DNA from: a virus
Strand: one strand, 5' to 3'
DNA length: 45,233 bases
IMG/VR virus record: IMGVR_UViG_3300038678_000096
Location: 1-45,233 of that record
Both the position numbers and the translations under genes were made by a program. Of this stretch, positions 12,754 to 21,422 are shown piece by piece; position 1 is the first letter of the stretch; every line of letters begins with the position of its first letter. A model generated the notes under the pieces. That model saw only the letters and a list, made by a program, of their open reading frames with translations. It ran no database searches and was not told the DNA's origin.

Positions 12754-15700
12754 TTATTGTACTATTTTAACATTCATAAAGTTAAGTTTAAATTCTTGCA
12801 TTGCCCTTGCTGTTGTTACCGAGTTTCTAAGCATAACATCTTGTACTCTTTTATTATCTTGACGGATATTCTTTAACTCGTTTGCTATTTCTTCCTGTTT
12901 CGCGTCTTGTACATTGCCACCTTCAACTACCGGTGAAAATGGTGAAGCCGGTATTGAAGCACCAGAGCCAGCAGCCAAAGCGGATATTGAATTATTTAAT
13001 GCTATGATAGCATCAGCAACAGATAGTACGCTTGTTTCAATTCCTAATGCTGCGTTTAACAATTCTTCGTTATCGACAAGTATAGCATCAAGTCTTTCAA
13101 GTTCATCTTGATAACCTTGCTCGTGTAAGGCAAAAACACTATTAGCACTTTCAACGAGCATATCAAGCTTGGCTTGTTCTTGTTCGTAATTTAAACTATC
13201 TAATTCTTGCTGTGCATTCCCGAATTTAGTTATAGCTTCATCGATACTTAATACACTGCTATCAATACCAAGTAATGAGTTTAATTGCTCTTGAAGCCCT
13301 AAAATCTGACTTTCAGTTAGTTTGGTTATTGCTGCGATTTGTTCTTCTGAGCTAGACTTGGTTACTTCTAATTGCATATCAATTGCAGCAAGCATTAATT
13401 CACTTTCTGTTAATTGATCACCAGCAAGTAAACCAATCTCTTTTAATCTATTTTGATTTATAGCTTGTTGAACGGCTAAATCTTCAGCGCTTGAAAATCC
13501 ACTAGGGTCAAGCGTAGTCAAGGCGGAAATATTTAATGATGATGCCTTAGAAAAATCTCCAGCCCTGGCGCTTGTTAATGCCGATATCAAGTTAGTACTT
13601 CCTGACAATCCTAATGATGAATTTATAGAGTTAACCAATGACCGCATTGAAGAAGCAGTTGCATTTATAGCTGTCCTTTCATCGTTTAGGGCTGTTAACC
13701 TGGCATTACTTGTTTCTTGTATTAATGCTATTTCTATATTAGAACTGTCTTGTATGCGCTTCATTTCAGCATTAAACGAGTCATTCAATAAAGACTCTGC
13801 ATCAACTAATTTTGATTTTCTTAATTCATTTTCATCATCCAAAGAAATACGTAAATCATCAATCCTTGATATTTCTGCATTATGAGCAACCATGGCAACA
13901 TCAAGGATGGCTCTAGCTCGTTGCTTTTCTAAATTGATTGAATCTTCTAGGATTCTGAATTGATCTCTTGCTGAATCTCTTAATAGAGAAATACGTTCTG
14001 CTTCTATACGCTCAAGTTCGTCAATGTAATCACTTAAGGCTGGGTTTATTTCTAATAGTGTAGCTAATAACTCTTGACCTTCTACCGTCGTTAAGTCAAT
14101 GCCATCAATTAAAGCCCTAAATTCTTCACGACTATCTACCATCGACAAGCCTAAAGAATCAAATACATCAGATATCGATTGTTCAAGGAATTCAAATTGC
14201 TCAACTTCTGTAAAGAAATTCTCAAAAAAGCTATTCGAGGCATCTGTGAACTTATCGAATCCGCCAATTAAATCAATGATATTTTGATTAACTTGTATTA
14301 ACTGTACAGAACTTAACCCCTCAAGAATAACGCCGGTTCTTTCTAAGTGATCATTAAAGAAAGCTTGTTCCTTAGCAACCCTAACCAATGTTTCAAGAGC
14401 GCCTTCACCCAATTGTTGATATTGAGTAATAAAAGGTGCTACAGATTGAACCATTAAGTCGGATTGAGCCGAAAGTATTTCATTTAATCGCTTTTCGGCA
14501 TCCTCTGAGCTTAATTTATCAAAGCTTATAGTGCCTATTCTAAAGACAAAGTCAGACAATGATTTTCGTGTTGATATGCCTAAAATTCCCACGGCCTCAT
14601 TTATAGAATTACCAACGCCTTCAAATATTGCGCTTAGTTCATTAGTAAAAGAACCTGATCGCCTTCCTTTATTTAATCCTTCAAAGCTTTGTTCTAGCGC
14701 TCTTTCAGTTCTATTTTTTATTTCGCTATGGCCAGAATCAACGCTTAATAATTGACGGAATAACCCGAACGAAAGATTTTCAACTTCGTTTAAGTCACTT
14801 CTTAAGCCCCTTAATTCTGAAAGCTGATCTATTAATATATTCTCTACGCCTTCATTAGCTTTGCTTAATGATTCAGAAACTCCACCACCTAAAGCGGTTC
14901 CCTCTGCGCCCGTACCATTACCGCTACCTCCGCCGCCTCCACCACCAAAGACGCTACCAAGCAAGCCAGCCATAATGCCGACCATGGCAGCACCAGCAAC
15001 AAAGCCTATTGGGAATGGCGCGGCAAATGCTGAAGTAATGGCCGTTAATGCATTAGCGCCTTGTTTAGTGGTTTCGTTAGCAACATGAACACCAGTTTCA
15101 GTTGTGCTGGCCGCCATTTTTTGAAATGAAAGTGCTATTTCTGCAATTGTAATGATTTTATTTAATGCGGCAAAAGCCTTGGATGCTGCCGTTTTTTCAT
15201 CAAATAAAGATCCTGTTGCTGAAGATATGGATTTTATACCAGATAATTCAGCGTTAACTTTTTCTTCGTCGAGTTGCTGTTGAAGTTTGATCACTTGAAT
15301 ATTATCGTCACCGAATGCAATCCGAGCCTCTGCAACTTTTTTCTCTAACCTGCCAATTTCCTCAACACGATCCATGTAATCACTAAGTGCGTTAGACATA
15401 TCCCCGAACGCATCAACGATAATCGAGCCAGTTTTAGTCCATGCACCGCCAAAGCTTTCAACATCTTTAGTTAATTGCTGGAATTCTCTAGCGCGTTTTT
15501 TTAATGATAACTCCCTGTCTTTGTCTTGCTTTTTTTGTTGATCTGCTAGGAATTTATCATTTGCTGTGATTTCTCTGATTAATTCAAGATCGTCTTCGTG
15601 CTCAGCTTTTAATAGTTTTATTGTTTTGATTTGTTCCTGTATTGCTGAAGGTATCTCGTTAGTATTGTCTAGGCCAAGCTTTTGAGCTATAGAGTAATTA

Positions 15701-16536
15701 AATGCAGCATCAGCACCATCACGCAAAGCAATAATTTGAGCCTCTAAGCTTTCAGTTATAGATTCTGTGTTATCAACAAAATCTGACCCACCTTCGCTTA
15801 ATTGAGCGAGATTCTTTTCACTTTCTGCTATCCCTAAGTTAACAGCAGTTAAAGAAGCTTTTACTTTTACTAACTCTGCCCTAACTTTAGCGGGATCACC
15901 ACCAAAAATACGCTCAAAAAATCGTCCTGATTGATTTCTTTCAGCGGCAATAAGCTCAGTGCCAAGAATGTTAACTTCTTTTGCTAGCCCTAACATTTCC
16001 TTTCTTTGCTCTTTTATCTTTTCAACTATCGCAGATCTAGCAACGGCTTGTTGTGACTCGGTTAAATCTCTAAAATTCTTGGTTAGTTTAGATATAGAAT
16101 CATCAAGTTCAAGAACACCTTTAGTAGCACTTAACAATGAAGGAAGAAACATACCGACTAATGAGGCGGTAATACCAGCAATCGCACCAAGCAACGGAGC
16201 GCCAAGTACGAAACCTAAATCGGCACTTTGTTGAGATAGTGCAAGCATGACGCCTTGACCACCTTGAACCTGTCCGATAAATTGTTGAAATTGAATCCCT
16301 GCTTGACCTGAAGCGCGGCCAAAACCAGCCATTTTTTTCTGAGCCTTTACTTGTGCTGAGGCGGTTTTTCCGATGGATTTCTCAAGAGAATCGAAATCAT
16401 CTTTTATCTTCTTTGTTGATTTATCAATTGATTGCTCAGTCTTCTTGCCAGTCGCAGCAAATGAGTCTAAAGCCTTTTCACCCTTCTTTAATGGTTGTGT
16501 GTCTACTGCAAAGCCCAATTTCGCGATATCGCTCAT
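12754..16536 (-). CDS. Tail length tape measure protein (1260 aa)
   Basis: This is the largest gene of the window. The N-terminus (about 1-60) has the AKLGFAVDTQPLKKGEKALD start typical of lambda-type tape measure proteins. A hydrophobic, glycine-rich segment at about 110-140 and another at about 500-540 (ending in a run of six Gly) are membrane-active stretches, separated and followed by long coiled coils. It sets tail length and is ejected with the DNA. In family phages it sits directly after the G/GT chaperone genes; here a 2.5-kb plus-strand cassette separates them. Confidence 0.93.
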   Translation of the reverse strand: MSDIAKLGFAVDTQPLKKGEKALDSFAATGKKTEQSIDKSTKKIKDDFDSLEKSIGKTASAQVKAQKKMAGFGRASGQAGIQFQQFIGQVQGGQGVMLALSQQSADLGFVLGAPLLGAIAGITASLVGMFLPSLLSATKGVLELDDSISKLTKNFRDLTESQQAVARSAIVEKIKEQRKEMLGLAKEVNILGTELIAAERNQSGRFFERIFGGDPAKVRAELVKVKASLTAVNLGIAESEKNLAQLSEGGSDFVDNTESITESLEAQIIALRDGADAAFNYSIAQKLGLDNTNEIPSAIQEQIKTIKLLKAEHEDDLELIREITANDKFLADQQKKQDKDRELSLKKRAREFQQLTKDVESFGGAWTKTGSIIVDAFGDMSNALSDYMDRVEEIGRLEKKVAEARIAFGDDNIQVIKLQQQLDEEKVNAELSGIKSISSATGSLFDEKTAASKAFAALNKIITIAEIALSFQKMAASTTETGVHVANETTKQGANALTAITSAFAAPFPIGFVAGAAMVGIMAGLLGSVFGGGGGGGSGNGTGAEGTALGGGVSESLSKANEGVENILIDQLSELRGLRSDLNEVENLSFGLFRQLLSVDSGHSEIKNRTERALEQSFEGLNKGRRSGSFTNELSAIFEGVGNSINEAVGILGISTRKSLSDFVFRIGTISFDKLSSEDAEKRLNEILSAQSDLMVQSVAPFITQYQQLGEGALETLVRVAKEQAFFNDHLERTGVILEGLSSVQLIQVNQNIIDLIGGFDKFTDASNSFFENFFTEVEQFEFLEQSISDVFDSLGLSMVDSREEFRALIDGIDLTTVEGQELLATLLEINPALSDYIDELERIEAERISLLRDSARDQFRILEDSINLEKQRARAILDVAMVAHNAEISRIDDLRISLDDENELRKSKLVDAESLLNDSFNAEMKRIQDSSNIEIALIQETSNARLTALNDERTAINATASSMRSLVNSINSSLGLSGSTNLISALTSARAGDFSKASSLNISALTTLDPSGFSSAEDLAVQQAINQNRLKEIGLLAGDQLTESELMLAAIDMQLEVTKSSSEEQIAAITKLTESQILGLQEQLNSLLGIDSSVLSIDEAITKFGNAQQELDSLNYEQEQAKLDMLVESANSVFALHEQGYQDELERLDAILVDNEELLNAALGIETSVLSVADAIIALNNSISALAAGSGASIPASPFSPVVEGGNVQDAKQEEIANELKNIRQDNKRVQDVMLRNSVTTARAMQEFKLNFMNVKIVQ

Positions 16537-16611
16537 TTTAAAACACCATAAGAAGAGGAAAAATTATCAATGGGTTATTCTAACACTAAATAGATGTTTC
16601 ATAAAGAAGCC

Positions 16612-16639
16612 TTGACTTAGTATATGCCGAGTATATACT
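16612..16639 (+). promoter_or_regulatory. Promoter and operator of the NAD cassette
   Basis: TTGACT (16612-16617), a 16-nt spacer and TATACT (16634-16639) form a good promoter. The -10 lies inside the perfect palindrome AGTATATACT (16630-16639), and a related half-site TAGTATAT is at 16618-16625. This suits autoregulation by the RHH-like protein encoded immediately downstream. Confidence 0.65.
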
Positions 16640-16669
16640 ATATGTATATCTTAAACATAAGGATAGCAA

Positions 16670-16792
16670 ATGAAGATACTGATTGAGTTTAAAGATTTAC
16701 ACGATAAAGTTAAAAAATATGCTAATGATAATTGCGAAGGTAATTTTTCTTTGGCTGTTAGAGAGTTAATTAGAAAAGGACTATCTAAATGA
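16670..16792 (+). CDS. RHH-like regulator of the NAD cassette (40 aa)
   Basis: This 40-residue ORF has SD AAGGAT and a four-base ATGA overlap with the PRPP-synthetase-like gene. A strand (KILIEF) and two helices (KDLHDKVKKYANDN; LAVRELIRKGL) match a ribbon-helix-helix layout. It is a paralogue of 6607-6762, sharing YANDN-x-x-GNF-x-x-AVR-x-L-x-x-KGL. It probably binds the palindrome over its own -10 box and so controls the two enzyme genes. Confidence 0.7.
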   Translation: MKILIEFKDLHDKVKKYANDNCEGNFSLAVRELIRKGLSK

Positions 16793-17613
16793 GTATTTAT
16801 ATATTAAGTGGCTTTGATAGGTTTGATGTTGATTTTATAAAGTTCTCTGATGGTGCTGAAATATGCGAGTTAAAGATATTTCCAAACAATAAAGCAAATA
16901 TCGTTTTAGATGTTGATAACTGTAATGTTGATTTGGTTAGGCTTATGCTTGTTAAGGATGCACTAGATAATTTAGGTGTTGAACACATAACGTTAACTAT
17001 GTCTTACATTCCAAACGCAAGAGCAGACAGACGATTTAGTAAGAATCAATCGCAATCTTTAAAGGTTTTTTGCAATGTCATTAACTCGTTAAATTTCAAA
17101 GAAGTTCATGTTAGCGATCCGCACTCTGATGTTTCAACTGCGTTATTGAATAACGTTAAGGTTAACGATCAAGTTAACTGTTTCATGCAGAAAAAACCAC
17201 AAATAGATAAAATATCTAATGACTATGTTTTTTGCTCTCCTGACTTGGGGGCCACAAAGAAAACATTCGATCTATCAATGAAAACAGGTATCGATTTAAT
17301 TCAAGCAGTTAAAATCAGAGATATTAAAACCGGAAATATCATTAAATGTGATGCTCAATGTGAAAACCTAAAAGGTAAGGACGTTGTTATTGTTGATGAT
17401 ATCGCTGATGGCGGAGCGTCTTTTATTTATCTTGCAGAAAAGTTAAAAGCTAAAGGCGCGGGTAAAATTATATTATTTGTTACACACGGTATTTTTTCAA
17501 AAGGCTTGGCGCCGTTAGTAGGTAAAGTTGATTATATATTCACGTATAACCTAATGGAAAAATTTATAAACAATCGAGATATAGAATTATTTAACAATAA
17601 ACAAGGGGAATAG
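16789..17613 (+). CDS. Ribose-phosphate pyrophosphokinase-like enzyme (274 aa), candidate ADPR-PP synthetase
   Basis: This is a PRPP-synthetase homologue with PNARADRR (75-82, matching the family's ARQDRK region), SDPHSD (109-114, catalytic metal region), SPDLGATKK (150-158) and the PRPP loop VDDIADGGAS (202-211). It is shorter (274) than bacterial Prs (about 315). Prs transfers pyrophosphate from ATP to ribose-5-phosphate. In phage NARP1-type systems a homologue acts on ADP-ribose to give ADPR-pyrophosphate. The pairing with a NAMPT homologue two bases downstream, with no NMN adenylyltransferase in the genome, makes the second role attractive but unproven. Confidence 0.9.
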   Translation: MSIYILSGFDRFDVDFIKFSDGAEICELKIFPNNKANIVLDVDNCNVDLVRLMLVKDALDNLGVEHITLTMSYIPNARADRRFSKNQSQSLKVFCNVINSLNFKEVHVSDPHSDVSTALLNNVKVNDQVNCFMQKKPQIDKISNDYVFCSPDLGATKKTFDLSMKTGIDLIQAVKIRDIKTGNIIKCDAQCENLKGKDVVIVDDIADGGASFIYLAEKLKAKGAGKIILFVTHGIFSKGLAPLVGKVDYIFTYNLMEKFINNRDIELFNNKQGE

Positions 17614-17614
17614 A

Positions 17615-19090
17615 ATGGAGTTTTTAGCACCGCTAATGAAAGATGCATACAAGGTATTTCACAAATCAGCATACAAGCCAGGAGTTACACATGTTTATAG
17701 TAACTTCACAAATAGATTTAATACTCACAGCAACATGCCAAACAATGCAGAGGTTTTATTTGTTGGCTTACAGTATTTTATTTTAGATGTATTAATAGAA
17801 AGATGGAATGATACATTTTTCAATGTTGATAAAGATATTGCTGTAAATGAATATTCAAGAGTTGTTAATGCAATGTTGGGTAAGGTTATTGCTGTTGATC
17901 ACATTGAAGCGCTGCACGACCTTCAGTATTTACCATTAGAAATTAAAGCAGTACCAGAGGGTACATTAGTTCCTTATGGCGTGCCTAGCCTAAGTATTGT
18001 CAATACTGTATCTGGTTTCGGCTGGTTAACAAATATGATTGAAACTGTTATGAGTGCGGAAATTTGGCCTGTATGCACAAGCGCAACAACGGCATTAGCT
18101 TATCGTAAGCGATTCGAACAAGAGTCATCACTTGATAAGGATATGATCCCTTTTATGGGTCATGATTTTAGCTATCGTGGAATGTTTGGTACTCAAGCTG
18201 CTGCAATGTCTGGATTCGGTCATTTATGCTCGTTTGCTGGTTCTGATGTTATTCCCGCGGCATTATTTGCTGAAAAGTATTACGGAGCAAAGATTGATAA
18301 AGAACTTGTGTTTGCTTCTGTTGATGCTACTGAACACAGCGTTCAATGCTCATATGGTAATGATGGTGAGTTAGATTCGTTATTACATTTGATAACCAAC
18401 GTTACACCAACAGGAATTATTTCTATAGTTTCTGATACGTGGGACTTCTGGAAACTTGTAGGCGAATATTTGCCAGCAATAAAAGACACCATCATGAATC
18501 GTGAAGGTACGGTTGTCATTCGTCCAGATAGCGGTGATCCTGTTGATATTTTATGTGGCATATCATCAAATGATTCAGCTAAATACTTACAAGCAACTGA
18601 ATTAGAGCGTAAAGGTTTGATTGAATGCTTATGGGATATCTTCGGCGGCACAGAAAAAAATGGACTTAAGTTATTAGATAGTCATATTGGCGCTATTTAT
18701 GGTGATAGCATTACACTAGAACGTCAAGATTTGATTATTAACAAATTAGTAGCTAAAGGATTTGTTCCTAACGTTGTGCTCGGTATTGGCTCTTATACTT
18801 ACCAGTATGTAACTCGTGATACCCATGGTTCAGCTATGAAAGCTACAGATATTCAATTTGGCGCAGGTAATCACCAGCCAATATTTAAAGATCCGAAAAC
18901 TGATAGTAGTAAAAAATCAGCTAAAGGATTATTAAGAGTTTGCAGGAATGCCGATGAATCTTTGTACTTAATGGATTCTGTCCATCCTGATGATGAAGGC
19001 GGTGAATTAAAAACTGTATTTAAAGACGGTAAATTAACACGTAAAACTAGCCTTAATAAAATACGTAAATTAATTAACGATTCGATATAA
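17615..19090 (+). CDS. nadV: Nicotinamide phosphoribosyltransferase family enzyme (491 aa), candidate nicotinamide ADPR transferase
   Basis: This is a full-length NAMPT/NadV homologue: HDFSYRG (183-189, nicotinamide site), TEHS (239-242) with His241 matching the catalytic histidine of NAMPT, RPDSGDP (303-309), GDSI and GIGSYTYQYVTRD. NAMPT joins nicotinamide and PRPP to make NMN. In NARP1 the homologue joins nicotinamide to ADPR-PP, giving NAD+ directly. It ends 28 nt before a strong terminator. The symbol is for the family; which of the two reactions it performs cannot be decided by reading. It acts in the cytoplasm. Confidence 0.93.
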   Translation: MEFLAPLMKDAYKVFHKSAYKPGVTHVYSNFTNRFNTHSNMPNNAEVLFVGLQYFILDVLIERWNDTFFNVDKDIAVNEYSRVVNAMLGKVIAVDHIEALHDLQYLPLEIKAVPEGTLVPYGVPSLSIVNTVSGFGWLTNMIETVMSAEIWPVCTSATTALAYRKRFEQESSLDKDMIPFMGHDFSYRGMFGTQAAAMSGFGHLCSFAGSDVIPAALFAEKYYGAKIDKELVFASVDATEHSVQCSYGNDGELDSLLHLITNVTPTGIISIVSDTWDFWKLVGEYLPAIKDTIMNREGTVVIRPDSGDPVDILCGISSNDSAKYLQATELERKGLIECLWDIFGGTEKNGLKLLDSHIGAIYGDSITLERQDLIINKLVAKGFVPNVVLGIGSYTYQYVTRDTHGSAMKATDIQFGAGNHQPIFKDPKTDSSKKSAKGLLRVCRNADESLYLMDSVHPDDEGGELKTVFKDGKLTRKTSLNKIRKLINDSI

Positions 19091-19117
19091 TAAATAATTT
19101 ATAATCTTGGTTAATAA

Positions 19118-19142
19118 AAAAGGGCTTGAATTAAGCCCTTTT
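19118..19142. terminator. Bidirectional intrinsic terminator after the NAD cassette
   Basis: AAAAGGGCTT and AAGCCCTTTT form a 10-bp stem with a 5-nt loop, with A and T tracts on both sides. It closes the plus-strand cassette and overlaps the stop codon of the minus-strand chaperone gene 19141-19557. Confidence 0.85.
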
Positions 19143-19557
19143 ATTTTACCTTTAATTTTGTTTCGAATGACTCCCATTGACGAGCTACTCTATCACGCAT
19201 TTCCTGAAGCGCATCTTCTTCATCAATTCCTTCTTGATAAGGGGGCGGACAACCAAGCTTTTTACCCTTAGACAACATGTAACAATAAGCCCTACTCATT
19301 TTGATGATTTGTTCAGACTCCCAGCCGTTAAGCGGATAACCAGAGCCATTACAAAATGAATTAACTTCAGACCATGTTAAAGGTATTGCACCCATTGAAC
19401 CATTCAAACAAAATCCAGATAACTCGAAACACAAAGATATATAACCATCAATTTCAGGTAAGTGTTTTGCTGGATGTCCATCAGCTAATGTATTTACTCT
19501 GCTTTTCGGGTTTTCATCTTTATCGTTTCGCTTTGGCGCAGCATGAAGCCACGCCAA
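19141..19557 (-). CDS. Tail assembly chaperone T-frame (GT partner, 138 aa)
   Basis: The start LAWLHAAPKRND and the C-terminal CPPPYQEGIDEEDALQEM are typical of the T part of lambda-type gpGT tail chaperones. The computed start is a TTG, but coding-like sequence in this frame (QIGFNEQLSENLSLYAKQ) runs upstream to 19611 with no start codon, overlapping the end of the G gene. This implies a -1 frameshift from 19587-20009, although I see no canonical slippery heptamer. It would help load the tail tube onto the tape measure protein. Confidence 0.75.
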   Translation of the reverse strand: MAWLHAAPKRNDKDENPKSRVNTLADGHPAKHLPEIDGYISLCFELSGFCLNGSMGAIPLTWSEVNSFCNGSGYPLNGWESEQIIKMSRAYCYMLSKGKKLGCPPPYQEGIDEEDALQEMRDRVARQWESFETKLKVK

Positions 19558-19586
19558 TTGTTTTGCATATAAGCTAAGGTTTTCGC

Positions 19587-20009
19587 TTAGCTGCTCATTA
19601 AAGCCGATCTGTCACCAATATGCTCTTCAGCTTGTTCGCGTAACCATGGGTATTTTAGGTATAATCGCGTCATTTCTGCAACGTTACACACGATGATTTT
19701 ACCATCTTCGATCATATAAGCTTCAGTGGTGCATTTGGCCAAAAGTTCAGCGGCTTTGCGTTGAGCATCATCGAGATCGAGCTTTTGGTTTTTCTTACCC
19801 TGGCTACGTTCAAAGCGGCGTTTAATTGCGTTTCGATAAGTGTCAGAATCAGAACCTAACAAACGAAGATAAAACGGTTTAATGTTTTTCTTATCGGCAA
19901 TCTTTTCGCCTTCATCGGTTAACGGTTCGCCAGTAACAAAAGGGTTTGTTAATTCAAGCACTGTGCCTTTGTTGGCGATTTCTACTACGTTTAGTTTAGA
20001 TAAATCCAT
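19587..20009 (-). CDS. Tail assembly chaperone G (140 aa)
   Basis: This gene has the position and character of lambda gpG: a small acidic alpha/beta protein (SKLNVVEIANKGTVLELTNP ... FYLRLLGSDSDTYRNAIKR) between the tail tube genes and the T frame. It resembles the DUF-type chaperones found there in many siphophages. Its end overlaps the open T frame by 25 nt. SD AAGG precedes the ATG. Confidence 0.75.
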   Translation of the reverse strand: MDLSKLNVVEIANKGTVLELTNPFVTGEPLTDEGEKIADKKNIKPFYLRLLGSDSDTYRNAIKRRFERSQGKKNQKLDLDDAQRKAAELLAKCTTEAYMIEDGKIIVCNVAEMTRLYLKYPWLREQAEEHIGDRSALMSS

Positions 20010-20095
20010 AATTCATACCTTGCATTAAGCATCCTAAAAGTCGAGGGCAGAGTGGAGGATGAGGCCACCTTTTCAGGTACGTTACCCTAGCCGAT

Positions 20096-20123
20096 TTGAT
20101 TATAACACTAGTTAACCTATAAT
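20096..20123 (+). promoter_or_regulatory. Promoter of the secreted moron protein
   Basis: TTGATT (20096-20101), a 16-nt spacer and a perfect TATAAT (20118-20123) lie on the plus strand 28 nt before the ATG at 20152, inside the minus-strand tail module. Confidence 0.75.
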
Positions 20124-20151
20124 GAATAGACTTAACAAAAGGATGATGACT

Positions 20152-20499
20152 ATGAAATACTTAATATTAATACTGTTAACGATAAGCTTTAACTCTTTAG
20201 CTAATGATAAATGCAAGCAGGTTGGCGAATTGGCAAAAGAAATAATGATTAAAAGGCAATCTCAAGAAGATGTATTTAAATTATTGCCGTTATATAAAGA
20301 TCAACAAGATATGGTTTTTGCTGCTTATGAGGAACCTCATCATGATATCTTGTCACAATTAATGATCGCCGTTAATGCCAGTGTTAGAAAACACGAAGCA
20401 GACGAGGTACGCAAATATGACGATATGGAAGCTAAGTTTAAAAATACCGTGAATCGATTTAAATTGAAGTATATAAAGCTATGCATACAATCAAAGTAA
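20152..20499 (+). CDS. Small secreted (periplasmic) moron protein (115 aa)
   Basis: I place the start at the ATG at 20152 with SD AAAAGGA. The product begins with a classic signal peptide (KYLILILLTISFNSLA, cleavage before NDKC); the mature part of about 97 residues is helical and has cysteines at both ends (NDKCKQ; KLCIQ) that could form a disulfide. Its own promoter and terminator and its opposite strand mark it as a moron. Likely periplasmic; superinfection exclusion or host fitness is possible. Family not recognised. Confidence 0.75.
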   Translation: MKYLILILLTISFNSLANDKCKQVGELAKEIMIKRQSQEDVFKLLPLYKDQQDMVFAAYEEPHHDILSQLMIAVNASVRKHEADEVRKYDDMEAKFKNTVNRFKLKYIKLCIQSK

Positions 20500-20507
20500 C
20501 CAGAAAC

Positions 20508-20536
20508 AAAAAAGCCCTAATTATCTAGGGCTTTTT
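20508..20536. terminator. Bidirectional intrinsic terminator after the secreted moron
   Basis: AAAAAAGCCCTA and TAGGGCTTTTT form a stem of about 11 bp with a 6-nt loop and flanking A and T tracts. It separates the plus-strand moron from the convergent minus-strand gene at 20556. Confidence 0.85.
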
Positions 20537-20555
20537 AAATGCTCAAATTAAAATA

Positions 20556-20906
20556 TTATGCATATTCTAACAATTGCGCTTCAATGGCATCGCCACCCGT
20601 AACAGTGATCACGCCTTTTAAATAAGACGAAATACTATCAAGAGGAACGGCAACAGTTGCACCAATGCCGATAGACGTTAACAGAACACCGCCTGAAACG
20701 TCAATATTACCTATTCCGCTACATGGTGCCGTTGTTGCGTCAGCACCAACAATTAACGGCGTTAATGCGCCGCCTGAAACGTTATTTAATATAAGTGTTG
20801 AGTTAACGTTAGGAGTAAATTCTAGCGTATCTGAAGCACTCAATGTTGTTACTGTAACGGCCAATTGGCCTGAACCTATAACCGCTGTTTTTGCTATAAC
20901 TGCCAT
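20556..20906 (-). CDS. Small virion-type protein (116 aa)
   Basis: This 116-residue protein is rich in Val, Thr, Gly and Ser (AKTAVIGSGQLAVTVTTLSA, LILNNVSGGALTPLIVG), as in beta-sandwich decoration or tail proteins. It lies after the tail tube gene. No specific family is recognised; a tail decoration or capsid-cement role is inference. Confidence 0.6.
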   Translation of the reverse strand: MAVIAKTAVIGSGQLAVTVTTLSASDTLEFTPNVNSTLILNNVSGGALTPLIVGADATTAPCSGIGNIDVSGGVLLTSIGIGATVAVPLDSISSYLKGVITVTGGDAIEAQLLEYA

Positions 20907-20921
20907 GATGTACCCCTTTTA

Positions 20922-21365
20922 TTATGGCGCTGCGACTTTGATAATATCATTATCAATTTCTAGCTGAATTGATCCGCCTTCGATTGAATCAACACTACCA
21001 ATAGTATCAGTAAAAGACATTACTTGTGCTGTGAAATAATCAATAGCCCCGTTTTGCTTGGTAACTCGGATACTAAAACTATCATCCGAATCAACCGCCG
21101 CCGTAGCTGCAACTTGACCAACATCAACTTCATCTTGTGCCAACTGTAAAGTAATAGAGCCATTATTGAACGAACCCTTAAACTTTTTAGTCTGCCTTGT
21201 TGCTAATGGGTTATGCGTAACAAGATTGAAAACTTTCCCGTATTCCCCAGCGTCAGTAATTTCACCTATCGTCGTGTAATCGGGTACAGCAGCAAAGCCA
21301 CCTGAATCGTATGTTGCTGGTGCCGCTCCGATAGCAATCAGAGTTCCAGCGCTTGTTCTAGCCAT
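20922..21365 (-). CDS. Major tail (tube) protein (147 aa)
   Basis: The protein has the strand-rich layout of siphophage tail tube proteins: an N-terminal GTLIAIG, ITDAGEYGKVFNLVTHNPLA (loop), TKKFKGSFNNGSITLQLAQD and a paired C-terminal sheet with YFTAQVMSFTDTIGSVDSIE. Its position between the tail terminator and chaperones agrees. It would form the stacked hexameric tube. The call is by pattern and position. Confidence 0.75.
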   Translation of the reverse strand: MARTSAGTLIAIGAAPATYDSGGFAAVPDYTTIGEITDAGEYGKVFNLVTHNPLATRQTKKFKGSFNNGSITLQLAQDEVDVGQVAATAAVDSDDSFSIRVTKQNGAIDYFTAQVMSFTDTIGSVDSIEGGSIQLEIDNDIIKVAAP

Positions 21366-21422
21366 AATATATACCTTCTATTTTAACGTTAAAATTATCA
21401 TCCTGAGCTAATAATACCACGA

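Noticed and set aside
14861-15088. Proline-rich plus-strand ORF
   Set aside because: It is the antisense of the glycine run in the tape measure protein.
19587-19611. Canonical -1 slippery heptamer in the G/T overlap
   Set aside because: No X-XXY-YYZ pattern occurs in the G frame; only the non-standard GCT-TTA-ATG stretch is available.
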